Below are positions 26,588 through 35,704 of a stretch of 64,000 bases of DNA, piece by piece. The notes below the pieces were generated by a model, which was not told the origin of the DNA, did not search any database, and worked only from the letters and a program-made list of their open reading frames with translations. This DNA comes from Aurantiacibacter marinus (GTDB taxonomy: Bacteria; Pseudomonadota; Alphaproteobacteria; Sphingomonadales; Sphingomonadaceae), in assembly GCF_001021555.1 (NCBI RefSeq), contig NZ_LDCP01000001.1, forward strand, positions 372,001-436,000, in the 5' to 3' direction. Numbering within the stretch: position 1 is the first letter of the stretch; each line of letters starts with the position of its first letter. The translations under genes were made by a program, and so were the position numbers.

Positions 26588-26902
26588 AGCGGTTCTCCAA
26601 AAATGGACGGGAATTCCCGTGGAAATAAAAGGGCCGCCCCTCTCGGGACGGCCATCGTGTGCGATGATGTAGAGCGTTTGCCGCCGTTGAGCAAGCATTT
26701 GCGCTGCGGTGATGGCTGGCATCTTCGGTGTACGGCCGTTATCGATAGCGGGATTGAAGCCAAGCCAATTGGCCTGCAACAGGATGCTGCGCGAATTTGG
26801 CGTACCAGCAGGTGGCCGCGTTTCCGACTTCGGCTGGTCCTGCCGATACGGCAGCTGGGTCCTGGCTGAAGACGGATTTTCGGGCGCGCTGGCCGAAGCC
26901 GT
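26588..26902 (-). other. 315-base leader/intergenic region between qor-like gene and trcR
   Basis: No convincing gene. The in-frame upstream extension of trcR passes through a terminator-like hairpin and is not family sequence. On the reverse strand there is a promoter-like pair, TTGCTC (26694-26689) and TACATC (26671-26666), with 17-base spacing, giving a start near 26659. Immediately after it comes the hairpin at 26632-26653, then the trcR ribosome-binding site. The remaining ~210 bases towards the oxidoreductase gene show nothing I can name. Confidence 0.55.
26632..26653 (-). terminator. Terminator-like hairpin in the trcR leader
   Basis: Nine-base arms (26645-26653 and 26632-26640, one G-U pair) close a four-base GAGA loop on the reverse strand and are followed by UUUUAUUU. 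It is a textbook intrinsic-terminator shape. It lies ~250 bases after the upstream oxidoreductase gene but only 45 bases before the trcR start, and about six bases after a predicted transcription start. It could end the upstream transcript or act as an attenuator of trcR. Confidence 0.7.
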
Positions 26903-27913
26903 TCAATCGCCGGAAACCTGCAACACGATCTTGCCGATATGCTCACCGGCTTCCATCCGCGCATGCGAAGCTGCCGCGTCGCGCAGTGCAAATATCCGAT
27001 CCATCTGGGGACGCAATTCTCCTTGTTCGACCAGCGGCCAGACTTCGCGGAACAATTCATCAGCCACCAGACCTTTGAAAACATTGCTGCGAGCGCGCAT
27101 GGTTGATCCGGTAATGCTCTGCCGCCTGACCATCAGCTTCATCATATTGATCTCTGACGACAGACCCCCAAGTGTGGCGATGACCACAACGCGCCCGTCC
27201 TCCGCCAGACAATCCAGATTGCGCTGGGTGTAACTGCCCGCGACCATATCGAGAATAAGATCGCAGCCGCGCCCATCGGTGATTTCCAGCGCCCGGGCAG
27301 AGAAATCTTCCGACTTGTAATTGATCGCATGGTCAGCGCCAATCTTCTGTGCGGCAGCGCATTTCTCGTCGGTTCCGCAGGTGACGATGACTGTCAGATC
27401 GAACAGCTTGGCCAGTTTGATTGCCGCCGTGCCGATCCCGGAAGTGCCGCCATGGATCAGCAGCACTTCGCCGTCCCGGGCATAACCCCGCTGGAAAACA
27501 TTGTGCCACACGGTGAATAGCGTTTCAGGCAGAGCTGCAGCCTCCGCCATCGACAGATTTTCCGGAACTGGCAGACAATGTTCGGGGCGGGCGAGGCAAT
27601 ATTGCGCATAACCTCCGCCGGAAACCAGGGCGCAAACCCGCTTGCCCAACTCGCTCCGGTCTACCCCGTCACCCAGCATGACAACCTCACCGGAAACCTC
27701 CAGTCCCGGCAAGTCAGAAGCACCTTCGGGTGCCGGGTAAAAGCCCCTTCTCTGGAGACAATCGGGCCGATTTACGCCTGCATGGCTCACCTTGATCAGC
27801 ACTTCACCGGGACGGGGGCGCGGCACGTCCCGCGTCGTCATCTGCAAAGCCTCCGGCCCGCCGGGCTGGCTTATTTCCACTGCAGACATACGTTGTGGCA
27901 CTTGATTGGCCAT
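26903..27913 (-). CDS. NAD(P)H-quinone oxidoreductase (MDR superfamily, PIG3-type)
   Basis: A 336-residue zinc-independent medium-chain dehydrogenase/reductase. The N-terminal GroES-like domain carries VKVSHAGVNRPDCLQRRG. The nucleotide-binding domain carries LLIHGGTSGIGTAAIKLA, an AxxGGxxxxGxxxxQ-type motif. Members reduce quinones or related enones with NADPH. PIG3-like sequences are the closest I recognise; the natural substrate is unknown. ATG at 27913 is preferred to an upstream start four codons earlier. It is divergent from the DUF1192 gene, with a 106-base gap. Confidence 0.9.
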   Translation of the reverse strand: MANQVPQRMSAVEISQPGGPEALQMTTRDVPRPRPGEVLIKVSHAGVNRPDCLQRRGFYPAPEGASDLPGLEVSGEVVMLGDGVDRSELGKRVCALVSGGGYAQYCLARPEHCLPVPENLSMAEAAALPETLFTVWHNVFQRGYARDGEVLLIHGGTSGIGTAAIKLAKLFDLTVIVTCGTDEKCAAAQKIGADHAINYKSEDFSARALEITDGRGCDLILDMVAGSYTQRNLDCLAEDGRVVVIATLGGLSSEINMMKLMVRRQSITGSTMRARSNVFKGLVADELFREVWPLVEQGELRPQMDRIFALRDAAASHARMEAGEHIGKIVLQVSGD

Positions 27914-28019
27914 GATCGCCCCCATCTAGGTCACGTCGATTATCCCGTCCCTAGTGATCGTCACCATTGACAGCAAGACGGTCCAAGGGAATGTTGCGCA
28001 AAGAAGAAAGCGTGGTGTG

Positions 28020-28226
28020 ATGGAAGACGACGACCTTCCCCGTATGCGGTCTGATGCCGCAAGCCTCCTGTCTGGCGAGGGGTTGGACACCTATTCGCAA
28101 GACGAACTGATGGCGCGCATTCAATTGCTGGAAGCGGAAATCGTCCGGGTAAAGGCACAGCATGCCATGGCCGCGCAGCATCGCAAGATTGCCGATGCGT
28201 TGTTCCAACCGCGAGAGACCGACTGA
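28020..28226 (+). CDS. DUF1192 family small protein
   Basis: A 68-residue acidic protein. Its middle part, LDTYSQDELMARIQLLEAEIVRVK, is the DUF1192 signature: a short amphipathic helix likely to form a coiled coil. The family is alphaproteobacterial and of unknown function. ATG at 28020 (with AAGAAG upstream) gives a protein of typical size; the longer version adds unrelated sequence. It lies 126 bases before clpA on the same strand, possibly with its own promoter. Confidence 0.82.
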   Translation: MEDDDLPRMRSDAASLLSGEGLDTYSQDELMARIQLLEAEIVRVKAQHAMAAQHRKIADALFQPRETD

Positions 28227-28352
28227 TGGGCCGCCCCGGCCCTTCGGACCTCTTAAAATCGGCGCAACAGCGCACCATATCACTAATTACAAAACCAAAA
28301 GCCCGACAAGTGGCGTAATCCCGGCTCAAAACAGCCAGAACCAAGGACACTG

Positions 28353-30743
28353 ATGCCAAGTTTCGCACAGAACCTCGAAAAAACTCTCCATAATGCGATC
28401 CAGCATGCGATCGACCGGAGCCACGAATATGCCACTCTGGAGCATCTGCTTCTGGCGCTGGTCGACGATACCGACGCAGCCGAAGTGATGGACGCGTGCG
28501 GTGTCGACACCGCAGAGTTGACCGGCGTGGTGCGGCAGTACCTCGATCAGGAATACCAGTCGCTCAAGACCGAGGAGGACGCCGATCCGCAGCCAACTGC
28601 CGGGTTCCAGCGCGTTATCCAGCGCGCGATTTTGCACGTGCAGTCCTCCGGCAAAGACGTTGTGACGGGCGCGAATGTGCTGGTCGCACTATTTTCCGAA
28701 CGGGACAGCTACGCAGTCTATTTCCTGCAGCAGCAGGATATGAGCCGGCTCGATGCAGTCAGTTTTATCAGCCACGGCATTGGCAAGGGCGGCAGGCAGA
28801 TCGAAAACCGGTCGGCTGAAGGCGCAGAAGAGGAAGGCCAGGTTCGCGGCGATGAAAAGCCGGAAAAGAAAAAGGATTCCGCACTCGACCAGTTCTGCGT
28901 CAATCTTAACCAGAAGGCGCTTGATGGCCGGATCGATCCCCTGATCGGCCGTGGCCCCGAAGTGGATCGCACGGTCCAGATCCTGTGCCGCCGTTCAAAA
29001 AACAATCCGCTTTATGTGGGTGATCCCGGCGTTGGCAAAACGGCCATTGCCGAAGGTTTGGCGCGCAAGATCGTCGAAGGCGATGTGCCCGAAGTGCTGG
29101 AGCCGGCGGTTATCTACTCGCTCGACATGGGCGCGCTGCTGGCTGGCACGCGCTATCGCGGTGATTTCGAGGAACGGCTGAAACAAGTTGTCAACGAACT
29201 TGAAAAATTGCCTGATGCCATTCTTTTCATTGACGAAATTCATACTGTCATCGGTGCTGGGGCGACCAGTGGTGGGGCAATGGATGCGTCCAATTTGCTG
29301 AAGCCCGCGCTTTCGGGCGGTACGATCCGCTGCATCGGTTCGACCACCTACAAGGAATTCCGCAATCACTTCGAAAAGGACCGCGCCCTGCTGCGCCGGT
29401 TCCAAAAGATCGACGTGAATGAGCCGACTGTCGAAGACACGATCAAGATCCTCAAGGGTCTGCGCAGTGCATTCGAGGAGCATCACAAGGTCAAATACAC
29501 GCCCGATGCCATCAAAACTGCGGTGGAGATGAGCGCTCGCTACATCAATGACCGCAAATTGCCGGACAAGGCGATCGACGTGATCGACGAAGTCGGCGCC
29601 ATGCAGATGCTCGTGCCGCCCAGCCGCCGCCGCAAGACGATCACCGCGAAGGAGATCGAAAAGGTCGTGGCGACAATGGCGCGCATCCCGCCCAAATCGG
29701 TCAGCAAGGATGACAAGAAGGCGCTTGGCACGCTCGACAAGGATCTGAAGCGCGTTGTGTTCGGGCAGGATGAGGCGATCAGCCGCCTGTCCACCGCCAT
29801 GAAGCTCAGCCGCGCAGGCCTGCGCGATCCGGACAAGCCTATCGGCTCCTTCCTGTTCAGCGGCCCCACCGGCGTCGGCAAAACCGAAGTCGCGCGGCAA
29901 CTCGCTTCCATCATGGGCATTGAGCTGAAACGCTTCGACATGTCCGAATATATGGAACGGCACAGCATTTCCCGCCTGATCGGCGCGCCTCCGGGCTATG
30001 TCGGTTATGATCAGGGCGGTCTGCTGACCGATGCCATCGATCAGCATCCGCACTGCGTGCTGCTGCTCGACGAGATCGAGAAGGCGCACCCGGACCTGTT
30101 CAACATTCTGCTGCAGGTGATGGATAACGGCAAGCTGACGGACCATCACGGCAAAACGGTCGATTTCCGCAACGTTGTCCTGATCATGACGACCAATGCC
30201 GGTGCATCCGATGCGGCCAAGCAAGGCATCGGTTTCGGCGCTGGCCAGAAGACTGAAGCCAGCGAAGAGGCCGTGAAAAAGATGTTCACGCCGGAATTCC
30301 GTAACCGTCTCGATGCGATCGTGCCGTTTGGCTACCTTGGCACGGAAACCATCAGCCGCGTGGTCGACAAGTTCATCCTTGAGCTGGAATTGCAGCTGGC
30401 CGACCAGAATGTGCACATCCAGTTCGATGGCGACGCGCGAGAATGGCTGGGCGAGCGCGGCTATGACAAGCTGATGGGGGCCCGCCCGATGTCGCGTTTG
30501 ATCCAGGAAAAGGTCAAACAACCGCTCGCTGAAGAACTGCTGTTCGGCAAACTCGCGAGCGGCGGCGAGGTGCATGTGAAGGTTAAGGACGACAAGCTCG
30601 ATTTCGAGCTTACTCCGGCGCCGCCCAAGGCCAAAGCCAAGCCAAAGCGCAAGGCGGCGGCAAAGAAGGTTGCACCGAAAAAGCCCGAAGCTCCGGCATC
30701 GGACAAGGGCGATGATGCCGGCAAGGACGAGAGCGAAAGCTAA
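28353..30743 (+). CDS. clpA: ATP-dependent Clp protease ATP-binding subunit ClpA
   Basis: A 796-residue AAA+ unfoldase that feeds substrates to ClpP. It has an N-terminal Clp-N repeat domain (about 1-145). The first AAA domain has Walker A GDPGVGKTAIAEG near 225, and the second has SGPTGVGKTEVAR near 507. A ClpP-docking loop KQGIGFGAG lies near 625. The C-terminus carries about 40 extra residues, rich in Lys, Ala and Pro and then acidic, absent from E. coli ClpA (758 residues). clpS, often just upstream in other bacteria, is not here. Starts at ATG with AAGGA nearby. Confidence 0.96.
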   Translation: MPSFAQNLEKTLHNAIQHAIDRSHEYATLEHLLLALVDDTDAAEVMDACGVDTAELTGVVRQYLDQEYQSLKTEEDADPQPTAGFQRVIQRAILHVQSSGKDVVTGANVLVALFSERDSYAVYFLQQQDMSRLDAVSFISHGIGKGGRQIENRSAEGAEEEGQVRGDEKPEKKKDSALDQFCVNLNQKALDGRIDPLIGRGPEVDRTVQILCRRSKNNPLYVGDPGVGKTAIAEGLARKIVEGDVPEVLEPAVIYSLDMGALLAGTRYRGDFEERLKQVVNELEKLPDAILFIDEIHTVIGAGATSGGAMDASNLLKPALSGGTIRCIGSTTYKEFRNHFEKDRALLRRFQKIDVNEPTVEDTIKILKGLRSAFEEHHKVKYTPDAIKTAVEMSARYINDRKLPDKAIDVIDEVGAMQMLVPPSRRRKTITAKEIEKVVATMARIPPKSVSKDDKKALGTLDKDLKRVVFGQDEAISRLSTAMKLSRAGLRDPDKPIGSFLFSGPTGVGKTEVARQLASIMGIELKRFDMSEYMERHSISRLIGAPPGYVGYDQGGLLTDAIDQHPHCVLLLDEIEKAHPDLFNILLQVMDNGKLTDHHGKTVDFRNVVLIMTTNAGASDAAKQGIGFGAGQKTEASEEAVKKMFTPEFRNRLDAIVPFGYLGTETISRVVDKFILELELQLADQNVHIQFDGDAREWLGERGYDKLMGARPMSRLIQEKVKQPLAEELLFGKLASGGEVHVKVKDDKLDFELTPAPPKAKAKPKRKAAAKKVAPKKPEAPASDKGDDAGKDESES

Positions 30744-30782
30744 GGACTAGGCGAAACGTGCATGGCGGGATAAGCTCCCGCC

Positions 30783-32477
30783 ATGACGTTCCGCTTTCTT
30801 GCGCTGTCGCTCTGCGCAGCCACGCTCGCCTTTCCCGTTACCGCTTTCGGTCAAGCCGCACCGCCACTGTCCGAACGGACCGCGCAAAGCGATCTTCCGC
30901 TCGACGGACCGCGTGCCGATATGCTGCTGGAGCATGTGACGCTTTCCATCGCGGTCGATCCCGCGAGCCAGAGCATTTCAGCCGAAGGCGTCTACGCAGT
31001 GATCATGCGCGGCGGCCAAAGCTCGCTCGCATTCGATCTCGATCCGCGTTTTGATATCGCTTCGATCCAAGTGGATGGTGCAGCGCTTCCCGAAATCGCG
31101 TGGAGCAATCCTGATGGCTTGCTGAGCATCGATTTGCCGGCGCCGCTATCGGCGGGCGACAACGTCACTGTCCAAATCGCCTACTCCGGCAGCCCTCACG
31201 TTGCCCTGAACGCGCCTTGGGAAGGCGGCTTTGTATGGGACCGCACACCCGCAGACGAGCCATGGATCGCTACCGCCGTGCAAGGCGAGGGTTGCGATAT
31301 GTTCTGGCCGTGTATCGATCATTCTTCCAGCCGCATCGGCACGATGGATACGCTCGTCACCGTTCCTGACGGCCTGATCGCGGCGGGCAATGGCCGCTTG
31401 GTCGAGACTGTCGAAAACGACGATGACACCACGACATTCCACTGGAGTGCGCGCGACCCGAGCAATTACGGCATTTCCCTCCAGATTGGCCCCTATGAGC
31501 TGACCGAACGGTTGTACGAAAGCCGCTTTGGCAACACCATCCCGATCCAGTTCTGGCACCTTCCTGGCAATAACAAGGATGCGCGCCGCCTGAATGCGGA
31601 AATGGCCAGCTATCTCGACTTTTTCGAGACAACGATCGGCCCTTATCCTTTCGGCGATGAAAAGGCAGGGATCGTAGAAACGCCGCATCTGGGCATGGAG
31701 CACCAGACGATCAACGCCTATGGCAACCGGTTCCGGCCCAGCGCCCTGGGCTATGATTGGCTGCTGGCGCATGAATTCGCGCATGAATGGTTCGCCAACC
31801 AGCTGACCCATGCAAGCATCAACCACATGTGGCTGCATGAAGGGATCGGCACATGGATGCAGCCACTGTATCTGGGCTGGGCGCGCGGAGAGATGTTTTA
31901 CGCATCGGAAATGTGGCGCCAGCGGCAGATGATTGGCAGCCGAGTGCCGCTGGTACCCTCTGAAGGCACCTTGCCCGATTACAACGACCGCGAAGCAGGC
32001 TGGGGCATCGATATCTACGCCAAGGGAGCGTGGATCATGCACAGCCTGCGTTATCTGGTGGGTGAGGATGTGATCTTCCCTGCGCTGACCCGCCTGACGT
32101 ATGGCACAGACAATCCGGTGCCCGGAGAAATCGCCCCGATCAACCGCACAACCGACGACTTTCGCGTGATTCTGGAGGAAATGAGCGGGCACGATCTGGA
32201 TTGGTTCTTCGATGCCTATTTCTACCAAGCCGAATTGCCGCGACTGGTAATTTCGCGCGGCGGCGATCAGTTGACTATGGAATGGCAAAGCCGTTCCGAA
32301 TTGGCCTTCGAAATGCCGGTCGAACTGCGTTACGGCGGCAGCACCATGCGCATTCCGATGCCGGGCGGGGCGGCCACGATCACATTGCCAGAGGGTACTG
32401 GTCATGTGCAGATCGACCCGCGAAACCAGATCCTGAGACATGATGAAGAGATCGTGCGTGCACGGGAAAGCGGTTGA
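30783..32477 (+). CDS. M1 family zinc metallopeptidase, exported
   Basis: A 564-residue aminopeptidase-like protein with a signal peptide (about 1-23). An N-terminal beta domain precedes the catalytic domain. The zinc motif HEFAH (near 329-333) is followed 18 residues later by the third ligand Glu in a WLHEG segment, and a GMEHQTI segment corresponds to the GxMEN exopeptidase motif. The large C-terminal helical domain of full M1 enzymes is missing, as in many periplasmic members. It should cleave N-terminal residues from peptides in the periplasm. It lies 39 bases after clpA. Confidence 0.9.
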   Translation: MTFRFLALSLCAATLAFPVTAFGQAAPPLSERTAQSDLPLDGPRADMLLEHVTLSIAVDPASQSISAEGVYAVIMRGGQSSLAFDLDPRFDIASIQVDGAALPEIAWSNPDGLLSIDLPAPLSAGDNVTVQIAYSGSPHVALNAPWEGGFVWDRTPADEPWIATAVQGEGCDMFWPCIDHSSSRIGTMDTLVTVPDGLIAAGNGRLVETVENDDDTTTFHWSARDPSNYGISLQIGPYELTERLYESRFGNTIPIQFWHLPGNNKDARRLNAEMASYLDFFETTIGPYPFGDEKAGIVETPHLGMEHQTINAYGNRFRPSALGYDWLLAHEFAHEWFANQLTHASINHMWLHEGIGTWMQPLYLGWARGEMFYASEMWRQRQMIGSRVPLVPSEGTLPDYNDREAGWGIDIYAKGAWIMHSLRYLVGEDVIFPALTRLTYGTDNPVPGEIAPINRTTDDFRVILEEMSGHDLDWFFDAYFYQAELPRLVISRGGDQLTMEWQSRSELAFEMPVELRYGGSTMRIPMPGGAATITLPEGTGHVQIDPRNQILRHDEEIVRARESG

Positions 32478-32515
32478 TCCCGGAACACCAGCGCGTTCGG
32501 CGGATTTCCTAACCG

Positions 32516-33520
32516 ATGTCCGCACCATTTTCCTGGATCAAGCCGCACCCGCACGGGGTCTATGTAGAGCCAGCTGATTGCTGGATTGATCCCTCACGCG
32601 CGGTAGACAAGGCTCTGGTCACGCACGGCCACGCCGATCATGCGCGCGGCGGACACGGTGCGACCGTCGCCACTCCTGCAACGCTGGCGATCATGGACCT
32701 GCGCTATAACATCCGCGAAAACATCACGCCGGTTGAATATGGCGAGACGGTGCGGCTCACAGGCGGTGTGGACGCGACCTATATTCCGGCAGGCCATGTG
32801 CTCGGCAGTGCGCAGATCCTTCTGGAACATGCAGGCGAGCGGGTTGTGATCACCGGCGATTATAAACGCCGTGCTGATCCGACATGCCCTCCCTTCGAAG
32901 TCACGCCCTGCGATATCTTCATTACAGAGGCCACGTTCGGACTGCCGCTGTTTGCGCATCCCCCGATCGAGGACGAAATGGCGAAGCTGCTGGACCGTCT
33001 GGCGGCTTATCCAGATCGCTGCGTTCTCGTGGGCGCATATGCACTCGGCAAGGCGCAGCGCGTTATCGCGGAGCTGCGTGCAGTCGGCCACACGCAGGCC
33101 ATCTACCTGCACGGCGCGATGGAAAAGATGTGCCGCCTGTACGAAGATTTCGGCGTCGATCTGGGTGAGCTTCGGATGGTGATGGACCACGACAAGGACG
33201 ATATGCGCGGCCACATCGTAATCTGCCCGCCATCTGCATTGAACGACCGGTGGAGCCGCCGCCTGCCCGATCCTATCACTGCCATGGCCAGCGGCTGGAT
33301 GCGGGTGCGAGGGCGCGCCCGGCAACGCAATGTGGAGCTACCGCTGGTCATATCGGACCATGCCGACTGGTTTGAACTCACCCGCACAATCGAAGAAGTG
33401 AACCCGCACGAAACCTGGATCACGCATGGCCGCGAGGAAGCTCTGCTGCGCTGGCACCAATTGCATCAGCGCCGCGCCCGCGCGCTGGCGATGGTTGGCC
33501 GAGAGGACGAGGACGACTAG
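32516..33520 (+). CDS. Ligase-associated DNA exonuclease (MBL fold)
   Basis: A 334-residue metallo-beta-lactamase/beta-CASP-type nuclease. The metal motif THGHADH (His37, His39, Asp41, His42) lies near the N-terminus. Other ligands are in a PAGHVLGSAQI segment, an ITGDYKRRADPT segment and a VISDHADW segment. This family is encoded with ATP-dependent DNA ligase and takes part in a DNA damage response. The stop codon TAG is directly followed by the GTG start of the ligase gene, so the two are co-translated. Confidence 0.93.
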   Translation: MSAPFSWIKPHPHGVYVEPADCWIDPSRAVDKALVTHGHADHARGGHGATVATPATLAIMDLRYNIRENITPVEYGETVRLTGGVDATYIPAGHVLGSAQILLEHAGERVVITGDYKRRADPTCPPFEVTPCDIFITEATFGLPLFAHPPIEDEMAKLLDRLAAYPDRCVLVGAYALGKAQRVIAELRAVGHTQAIYLHGAMEKMCRLYEDFGVDLGELRMVMDHDKDDMRGHIVICPPSALNDRWSRRLPDPITAMASGWMRVRGRARQRNVELPLVISDHADWFELTRTIEEVNPHETWITHGREEALLRWHQLHQRRARALAMVGREDEDD

Positions 33521-35116
33521 GTGGAAGCCTTCGCCGCCCTGCTCGATGCGCTGGTATACACCCGCAGCCGCAATGAGAAACTGCGCCTCATCGCGGAGTA
33601 TTTGCGCGCCACCCCTGACCCGGATCGCGGCTGGGCAATGGCTGCGCTGACTGACGGGCTGGACTTCAAAGCGGTCAAATCCTCCACCATCCGCAATCTG
33701 CTGAAAGAGCGGGTTGATCCGGTGCTGTGGACGCTCAGCCGTGATTTTGTTGGCGATACGGCAGAAACGGCCAGCTTCCTGTGGCCGGAGCCGCTGGGTG
33801 AGACGGGCCCGCCGCCGACTGTGAGCGAAGCGGTTGATGCGCTGTCGGCAATGACCCGCGCCAATGTGGCCTCTGAACTTCCGCAATTGCTCGACCGGCT
33901 CGACTCCGCTGGCCGCTATGCCTTGTTCAAGCTGGCGACCGGTGGGCTGCGCATTGGCGTGTCCAGTCGCCTTGCCAAAGTCGCCTTTGCGCAGGCCTTC
34001 GACGTGTCTGTCGATGCGGTGGAAGAATATTGGCACGCTTTCGGCCCACCCTATTTGGAACTGTTTGCTTGGGCTGCTGACGGAGATGATGCCCCCGACA
34101 CGGCCCATATCCCTCTGTTCAAGCCCTTCATGCTGGCCCACCCGCTGGAGGAACTGCACGTCGATCTGGCAGACTATGCAGCGGAGTGGAAATGGGACGG
34201 TATTCGCGTGCAGCTCGTCCACGTTGCAGGTGAGACGCGGCTTTATTCGCGTTCCGGCGACGATATCTCGGCCACCTTTCCGGAGCTTTTGGGCGCGCTG
34301 CAATTGCCAGCCGTACTGGACGGTGAATTGCTGGTGCGCGGCACGGCGCAAGGCGGCGAAACCGGCGGCGCGGCGAGCTTCAATGCCTTGCAGCAACGGC
34401 TTGGGCGCAAGACTGTCAGCAAGAAAATGCTGACCGAAAGCCCCGCCTTCGTGCGGTTGTATGACGTACTATCGGTGGATGGCGAGGACTTGCGCGGCCG
34501 CGAGTGGCAGCACCGCCGCACCCAACTTGAAGGCCTGATGCCGCGCCTGCCCGATAGCCATTTTGATCTTAGCCAGCTTGTCGAAGCGCGCGATTTCGAT
34601 CACCTTGCCGAAATACGCGAGGGCACGCGTGATGATGCCATCGAAGGGCTGATGCTGAAGCGGCGCGACAGCCTGTATGTGCCGGGCCGGAAGACCGGGT
34701 TGTGGTACAAATGGAAGCGCGATCCCCTGTTGGTGGATTGCGTGCTGATGTATGCGCAGCGCGGCAGCGGGAAACGCTCCAGCTTCTATTCGGACTATAC
34801 TTTCGGCTGCTGGAATGGCGATCCAGACGCGGGTGCGGACTTGCTGCCAGTGGGGAAGGCCTATTCAGGCTTCACCGATGCAGAGCTCAAGAAACTCGAT
34901 AAGGTCGTGCGCCAGACAACTCTCAATCGCTTCGGCCCGGTGCGCGAAGTGGAGCGGACGCTGGTGTTCGAAGTCGCGTTTGACAGCGTGCACGAAAGCA
35001 AGCGCCACAAATCGGGCCTCGCAATGCGCTTCCCCCGCATCCACCGCGTCCGCTGGGACAAGCCGGTGCACGAAGCGGACCGGATTGAAGCGCTGCGGAA
35101 GTTGATCCGGGATTAG
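33521..35116 (+). CDS. ATP-dependent DNA ligase (damage-response type)
   Basis: A 531-residue ligase of the family tied to a cisplatin/DNA-damage response operon. An N-terminal helical domain (about 1-190) is followed by the nucleotidyltransferase domain with the adenylated Lys in EWKWDGIRV (near 223), a LYSRSGDDIS motif and LDGELLVRG, and then an OB-fold domain with a GLWYKWKRDPLLVD segment. It starts at GTG with no gap after the exonuclease gene. The helicase (Lhr-like) and phosphoesterase (PdeM) that usually complete this cluster do not follow. The next gene is on the other strand and unrelated. Confidence 0.94.
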   Translation: MEAFAALLDALVYTRSRNEKLRLIAEYLRATPDPDRGWAMAALTDGLDFKAVKSSTIRNLLKERVDPVLWTLSRDFVGDTAETASFLWPEPLGETGPPPTVSEAVDALSAMTRANVASELPQLLDRLDSAGRYALFKLATGGLRIGVSSRLAKVAFAQAFDVSVDAVEEYWHAFGPPYLELFAWAADGDDAPDTAHIPLFKPFMLAHPLEELHVDLADYAAEWKWDGIRVQLVHVAGETRLYSRSGDDISATFPELLGALQLPAVLDGELLVRGTAQGGETGGAASFNALQQRLGRKTVSKKMLTESPAFVRLYDVLSVDGEDLRGREWQHRRTQLEGLMPRLPDSHFDLSQLVEARDFDHLAEIREGTRDDAIEGLMLKRRDSLYVPGRKTGLWYKWKRDPLLVDCVLMYAQRGSGKRSSFYSDYTFGCWNGDPDAGADLLPVGKAYSGFTDAELKKLDKVVRQTTLNRFGPVREVERTLVFEVAFDSVHESKRHKSGLAMRFPRIHRVRWDKPVHEADRIEALRKLIRD

Positions 35117-35143
35117 GAAGTTGCGCGGCGCTACTTTCTCAGC

Positions 35144-35704
35144 TCAGCCGTGAATTTGGGCAAGGTGCTTCTGCGCCAGCTTGCAGTACCGCTCGGTCTG
35201 GAACCTGATCTTGGCGATCTGCGCTTCATCCAGTGTGCGATAATATTTCGCCGGACGCCCAATCCATATCTCGCCTTCGCCAATATGCTTGTTTGGGCTG
35301 AGCAATGCGCCTGCGCCAAGCATCCCGCCTGCCGCAATGCGCGATCCGTCCATCGCCACGGCCCCCATGCCGACAAAAGCGCGGTCTGACAGCTGGCAGC
35401 CGTGCACCACCGCCATATGGCCGATTACACAATCTTCACCGATGATCGTGGGTTCGCCGTCAGTATCGGGGCGTGGGCCTTCGACGTGAAAAACGCTGCC
35501 GTCCTGTACATTGGACCGCGCGCCGACCTCGATCTTGTGAATATCGCCGCGCAGCACGCAATTGTACCAGACGCTAGCTTTTGGTCCGATGGTCACATCA
35601 CCAATAATCCGCGCACCGGGCGCAATAAAGGCAGTTTCATGGATTTGCGGCACTTTGCCTTCGAATTCCATGATGGTGGCGCCGGGGAAGCGGGAATCGA
35701 TCAC
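35144..35704 (-). CDS. Gamma-class carbonic anhydrase family protein
   Basis: A 186-residue left-handed beta-helix protein made of hexapeptide repeats, related to gamma-carbonic anhydrase/PaaY/YrdA. The three zinc-ligand His are in a SVFHVEG segment and in GHMAVVHG. Whether it hydrates CO2 is unproven for many such homologues. The start GTG at 35704 overlaps the upstream stop (GTGA), has GGGAG nine bases before it, and yields the conserved N-terminal PGATI segment. A later ATG at 35671 is less likely. It is the last gene of the hemB operon. Confidence 0.88.
   Translation of the reverse strand: MIDSRFPGATIMEFEGKVPQIHETAFIAPGARIIGDVTIGPKASVWYNCVLRGDIHKIEVGARSNVQDGSVFHVEGPRPDTDGEPTIIGEDCVIGHMAVVHGCQLSDRAFVGMGAVAMDGSRIAAGGMLGAGALLSPNKHIGEGEIWIGRPAKYYRTLDEAQIAKIRFQTERYCKLAQKHLAQIHG

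Noticed and set aside
26518-27084. 188-codon reverse frame bridging trcR and the oxidoreductase
   Set aside because: It crosses the terminator-like hairpin and overlaps both genes in other frames; Arg/Ser/Pro-rich shadow composition.
28995-30575. 526-codon open frame antisense to clpA
   Set aside because: It lies wholly opposite a clearly coding AAA+ gene with all motifs. Long antisense frames are expected in GC-rich codon use, and no motif or ribosome-binding site supports it.
31146-32528. 460-codon open frame antisense to the M1 peptidase
   Set aside because: Composition is rich in His, Arg and Gln, as in shadow frames; the sense gene has a signal peptide and catalytic motif.
33338-34396. 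352-codon open frame antisense to the DNA ligase
   Set aside because: Shadow of the ligase codon pattern; no recognisable protein features.
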